This document shows positions 45,367-47,151 of a stretch of 47,151 nucleotides of DNA, one piece after another. Numbering within the stretch: position 1 is the first letter of the stretch; every line of letters starts with the position of its first letter. A program made the position numbers and the translations under genes. This stretch comes from Achromobacter marplatensis (GTDB lineage: Bacteria; Pseudomonadota; Gammaproteobacteria; Burkholderiales; Burkholderiaceae_B). The stretch lies in assembly GCF_002209535.1 (NCBI RefSeq), contig NZ_NJIG01000027.1, positions 1 through 47,151 of the forward strand, written 5' to 3'. Under the pieces are notes generated by a model. The model was not told where the DNA came from. It saw nothing but the letters and a program-made list of their open reading frames with translations, and did no database searches.

Positions 45367-45444
45367 ATGTGGGGACTTCGGAAACGTCAGTTGGGTCAGG
45401 GTATGACGGAATACTTCGCATGCCCGGAGAGGAGCATAAAATAA
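45367..45444 (+). pseudogene. truncated Flp/TadE-like pilin start; possible attachment site
   Basis: Behind GGAG lies MWGLRKRQLGQGMTEYFACPERSIK. The run RQLGQGMTEY is the conserved start of Flp/Tad-type pilin and pseudopilin proteins, which continue as a hydrophobic helix (YIIIVALIAV-like). Here the likeness stops sharply after MTEY (about base 45414), and the frame ends 10 codons on. The break lies 66 bases from the integrase gene's 3' end, where attP is normally found, so GGTCAGGGTATGACGGAATA may belong to the attP core. In a lysogen the phage would supply a new 5' end to the host gene. Confidence 0.55.
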
Positions 45445-45479
45445 GGCTCTCGGGCTCATCGACTATTAGATGTCTAAAA

Positions 45480-46448
45480 CTAAGTCGATTTGCGAGAGGG
45501 GCCCTTGACCAATTTCGGGCGCTTATCCCGTAGGTAAATCCGGGTTGTGCGCGTGTCGGAGTGGCCCAAGAGCGCGGTCGGATCTATACCCTGAGCTTCC
45601 GCAGCTGTGCCAGACATAGCACGCAAGTCGTGCAGATTGACGTCTGTGACCTTGGCTGCGCTGGCTGCGTTCTTGAAAGCGCGCCACACATACGAATAGA
45701 GCCGCTGGTTGCCGCCGCGGGCGCCAATTAGAAAGCGCTTTTGGACTGCTTCGCCGTGCAGCGATTTGGCCCGCTCGGAGACAGCCCTAAGCTCTGGTGT
45801 CCATTCCACTACTAGCCGCTTTCCAGTCTTCTGCTGCTCGAAATAGATCCCGTCGTCATGCAGGTGTACTAGCTCGATCTTCAGGACGTCGCCAATCCGC
45901 TGACCGGTTAGGTAGCAAAGGTCCATGACGCACTGAAGCCAAGGGGGGCATGCCTCATAGACCCGTGCGTATTCATCGCGCGTAATGAGTCTGTCCCGCG
46001 ACGTTTGCACGAAACGTTTGACGCTGACACATGGGTTGGCCTCCACACGCCCACGGTCTAGTGCCCACTGGAAGACCAGTTTCAGCACGGTCAACATCCT
46101 GTTGGCCAGGGCCTGACGGTCGGCGTACTGGTCTAGCATCTCGACAACATCCCCATGCTTTACCTGACCAGGGTAAAAGTCGGCAAAGTCCTCTTTCAGC
46201 ATGGATGCACAGTATTCGTATTGCTTGCGCGTTGACGCCGCGACGTGTTTTGTGAGAATGGGTAGCGCCTCATCAATCAGCGCCGGCATACCTTCAGTGG
46301 GAGCCGATACGATCCGGGCGTACTCCGTAAGCGCGCTATGCAGATCGGAGCCGATCTTGCGCCACTTACCGCCCTTGACGTACCAGAACGCTCCGTGCTT
46401 CTCGTACACGCACGCGGGGAGGTGTCGGTCCTTGGTTCTTGGTCGCAT
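45480..46448 (-). CDS. int: tyrosine recombinase integrase
   Basis: The 322-residue protein starts MRPRTKDRHLPACVYEKHGA, the phage arm-binding start. Catalytic residues are visible: Arg in YLTGQRIGDVL, Lys in QQKTGKRLVVEW, His/Arg in VNLHDLRAMSG, His in LLGHSDTRTT and Tyr in RIYLRDK. It is full length and intact. The gene is transcribed towards the possible attP at 45395-45415 and overlaps the DUF4224 gene by 83 bases, so the two are coupled. Confidence 0.95.
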   Translation of the reverse strand: MRPRTKDRHLPACVYEKHGAFWYVKGGKWRKIGSDLHSALTEYARIVSAPTEGMPALIDEALPILTKHVAASTRKQYEYCASMLKEDFADFYPGQVKHGDVVEMLDQYADRQALANRMLTVLKLVFQWALDRGRVEANPCVSVKRFVQTSRDRLITRDEYARVYEACPPWLQCVMDLCYLTGQRIGDVLKIELVHLHDDGIYFEQQKTGKRLVVEWTPELRAVSERAKSLHGEAVQKRFLIGARGGNQRLYSYVWRAFKNAASAAKVTDVNLHDLRAMSGTAAEAQGIDPTALLGHSDTRTTRIYLRDKRPKLVKGPSRKST

Positions 46449-46605
46449 GGCCTAATGCTGCCTCCATAGCGGCCCGAAGAACCACGGGGGTTCCGTCTGG
46501 GCGAATTTTGAAAGGGATGGCAAGGAATTTGAGGGCTTCTATCTGCCCCGTCTTCCTGGCCTTCCCGGTGAGTTCGATCAGTTCCTTTTGGGAAAGCGTG
46601 AGCAT
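46366..46605 (-). CDS. DUF4224-family protein upstream of integrase
   Basis: 79 residues: MLTLSQKELIELTGKARKTG, QIEALKFLAIPFKIRPDGTP-VVLRAA. This is the DUF4224 signature (Leu-Thr-Gly ... Gln-Ile ... Leu-Ile-Pro-Phe ... Asp-Gly-Pro-Val-Val). It is a small winged-helix-like protein found directly before phage integrases. A role as excisionase or integrase co-factor is likely but unproven. Confidence 0.82.
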   Translation of the reverse strand: MLTLSQKELIELTGKARKTGQIEALKFLAIPFKIRPDGTPVVLRAAMEAALGHATKNQGPTPPRVRVREARSVLVRQGR

Positions 46606-46621
46606 ATCGCCTCCAAAACGA

Positions 46622-46640
46622 AGCCCGCGCTAGGCGGGCT
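46622..46640. promoter_or_regulatory. AGCCCGC/GCGGGCT hairpin before the DUF4224 gene
   Basis: Perfect 7-bp stem with a 5-base loop, followed on the minus strand by TTCGTTTT. It could be a weak terminator or RNA-stability element just before the integrase pair. A similar hairpin precedes the gene at 6944. Confidence 0.45.
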
Positions 46641-46692
46641 GTATCCAGTGCTTCTTTGTGGTGTCCAGCAGGCGCTGGATTGCGTCAGTCAC
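46630..46692 (-). CDS. possible 20-residue micro-protein
   Basis: GTG start in a GTGA overlap with the Ea22-like stop; TDAIQRLLDTTKKHWIQPA after the first residue, a clear amphipathic helix. Its stop lies in the 46622-46640 hairpin. Coupling is the only support. Confidence 0.3.
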   Translation of the reverse strand: MTDAIQRLLDTTKKHWIQPA

Positions 46693-47151
46693 AGGCTGGC
46701 ATCCTTCGCCATCGCGGCGTCTATGGCGGCGTTGATTTCCAGCGCCAAATTGCGTTCGTCCTGGTCTAGGTCTACCGGTTCGCCATCCGGGTCGATCATC
46801 TTCGCGCCCGCGTATCCAGCCTCTACGTACAACTCGATGTGGTATCCGAAAGGCAGTTCAGTAGCGGCCCTCAGAATCGCGGCCCCATCCCGCGCCATCG
46901 CCACCAGCGCATCCCGCTCGCCAACGCTGAGCGTTACAGCGGCTCCGAATGGCTTGCAGTGCGCCTCGCGGGCGGCAATGGCGTCTAGTACCTCTTTGGT
47001 CATGATTGCTCCATTAATCGTGCCTTGTGGCGTCGGCTGCTCGATAAATGTGCTACCCACTTGCCCAGGCTCGTTGCTCCTCGTGCAGGCATAGATGTGA
47101 TTGCTAGCCCGCGGACAGCGTTTGTTCCCGCAGACAGGGCAGAGCACCATC
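46689..47151 (-). CDS. Ea22-like phage protein, C-terminal part (runs off right edge)
   Basis: The frame is open to the right edge and reads L-M-V-L-CPVCGNKRCPRASNHIYACT-RSNEPGQVGS ..., the Cys/His knuckle (CxxC...C...H...C) and Ser-Asn-Glu-Pro-Gly-Gln signature of Ea22/Ead-type proteins. It then continues to a helical C-terminus (ERNLALEINAAIDAAMAKD). Joined to 1-536 it forms one protein of about 332 residues. An internal ATG at 47003 (MTKEVLDAIAAREAHCKPFG) has GGAG 5 bases upstream and could give a separate shorter product. Confidence 0.78.
   Translation of the reverse strand, partial: MVLCPVCGNKRCPRASNHIYACTRSNEPGQVGSTFIEQPTPQGTINGAIMTKEVLDAIAAREAHCKPFGAAVTLSVGERDALVAMARDGAAILRAATELPFGYHIELYVEAGYAGAKMIDPDGEPVDLDQDERNLALEINAAIDAAMAKDASL

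Noticed and set aside
45199..45444. 81-codon plus frame starting at 45199
   Set aside because: It starts at a non-ATG codon inside a strong terminator; only its last 25 codons (from 45367) have a ribosome-binding site and recognisable sequence.
1..47151. CRISPR array, diversity-generating retroelement or insertion sequence
   Set aside because: No regularly spaced repeats, no reverse transcriptase or template/variable repeat pair, and no transposase were seen.

Overview
The window reads as the complete genome of a temperate, lambdoid-style siphophage (or excised prophage) of a betaproteobacterium. GC content is high, and the gene families (ERF, YqaJ, NinB, RusA, PBSX-type terminase, DUF2213 protease, NlpC/P60 tail peptidase) together with the multidrug transporter suggest an Alcaligenaceae/Burkholderiales host of the Bordetella/Achromobacter kind. 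That host call is inference from protein resemblance, not a search. The two window ends appear to join: the reading frame running off base 1 on the minus strand continues in frame from base 47151, giving one Ea22-like protein, so the molecule is probably circular or circularly permuted and arbitrarily opened.

Layout. 1-7370 (minus): the left early operon, driven from a PL-like promoter at 7376-7404 that overlaps two operators. Its long hairpin-rich leader begins with a boxA. It carries small genes, then a recombination set (coiled-coil protein, ERF annealing protein, YqaJ exonuclease, SSB). 7480-9816: the immunity region, with a secreted protein, the S24-type CI-like repressor, and two genes downstream of the repressor that sit where lambda rexAB sits; one encodes a two-TM, SLATT-like protein. 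9827-9884: a right operator array with a PR promoter that would start a Cro-like gene as a leaderless mRNA. 9891-15980 (plus): right early operon with Cro-like, CII-like, NinB, a DUF968/Ref-like protein, an O-like replication protein containing probable origin iterons, DnaB helicase, RusA, small proteins and a Q-like regulator. Two small genes run antisense between cro and the CII-like gene. 16266-17303 (minus): an AbiC-like abortive-infection gene placed between early and late regions.

17359-39300 (plus): late operon: terminase, portal, Mu F-like protein, protease with a nested scaffold, decoration-like protein, capsid, connectors, major tail protein with Ig-like domains, tape measure, tail-tip proteins, a beta-propeller tail spike, holin-like proteins, lysozyme-like endolysin and nested Rz/Rz1. 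39294-45444: cargo region, mostly minus strand: a serine-hydrolase-like protein, a ribosome-modulation-factor-like protein, two genes behind LexA boxes, a SRAP protein, a 3' tRNA fragment and an MFS drug transporter. 45367-47151: a truncated pilin-like reading frame that may be the attachment site, the tyrosine integrase, a DUF4224 protein and the other half of the Ea22-like gene.

How it works together: one palindromic operator family (GTAGC-N4-GCTAC) controls PL and PR. The repressor transcript may also express the two-TM module, so a lysogen could carry exclusion functions. SOS induction would inactivate the S24 repressor and derepress the LexA-box genes.
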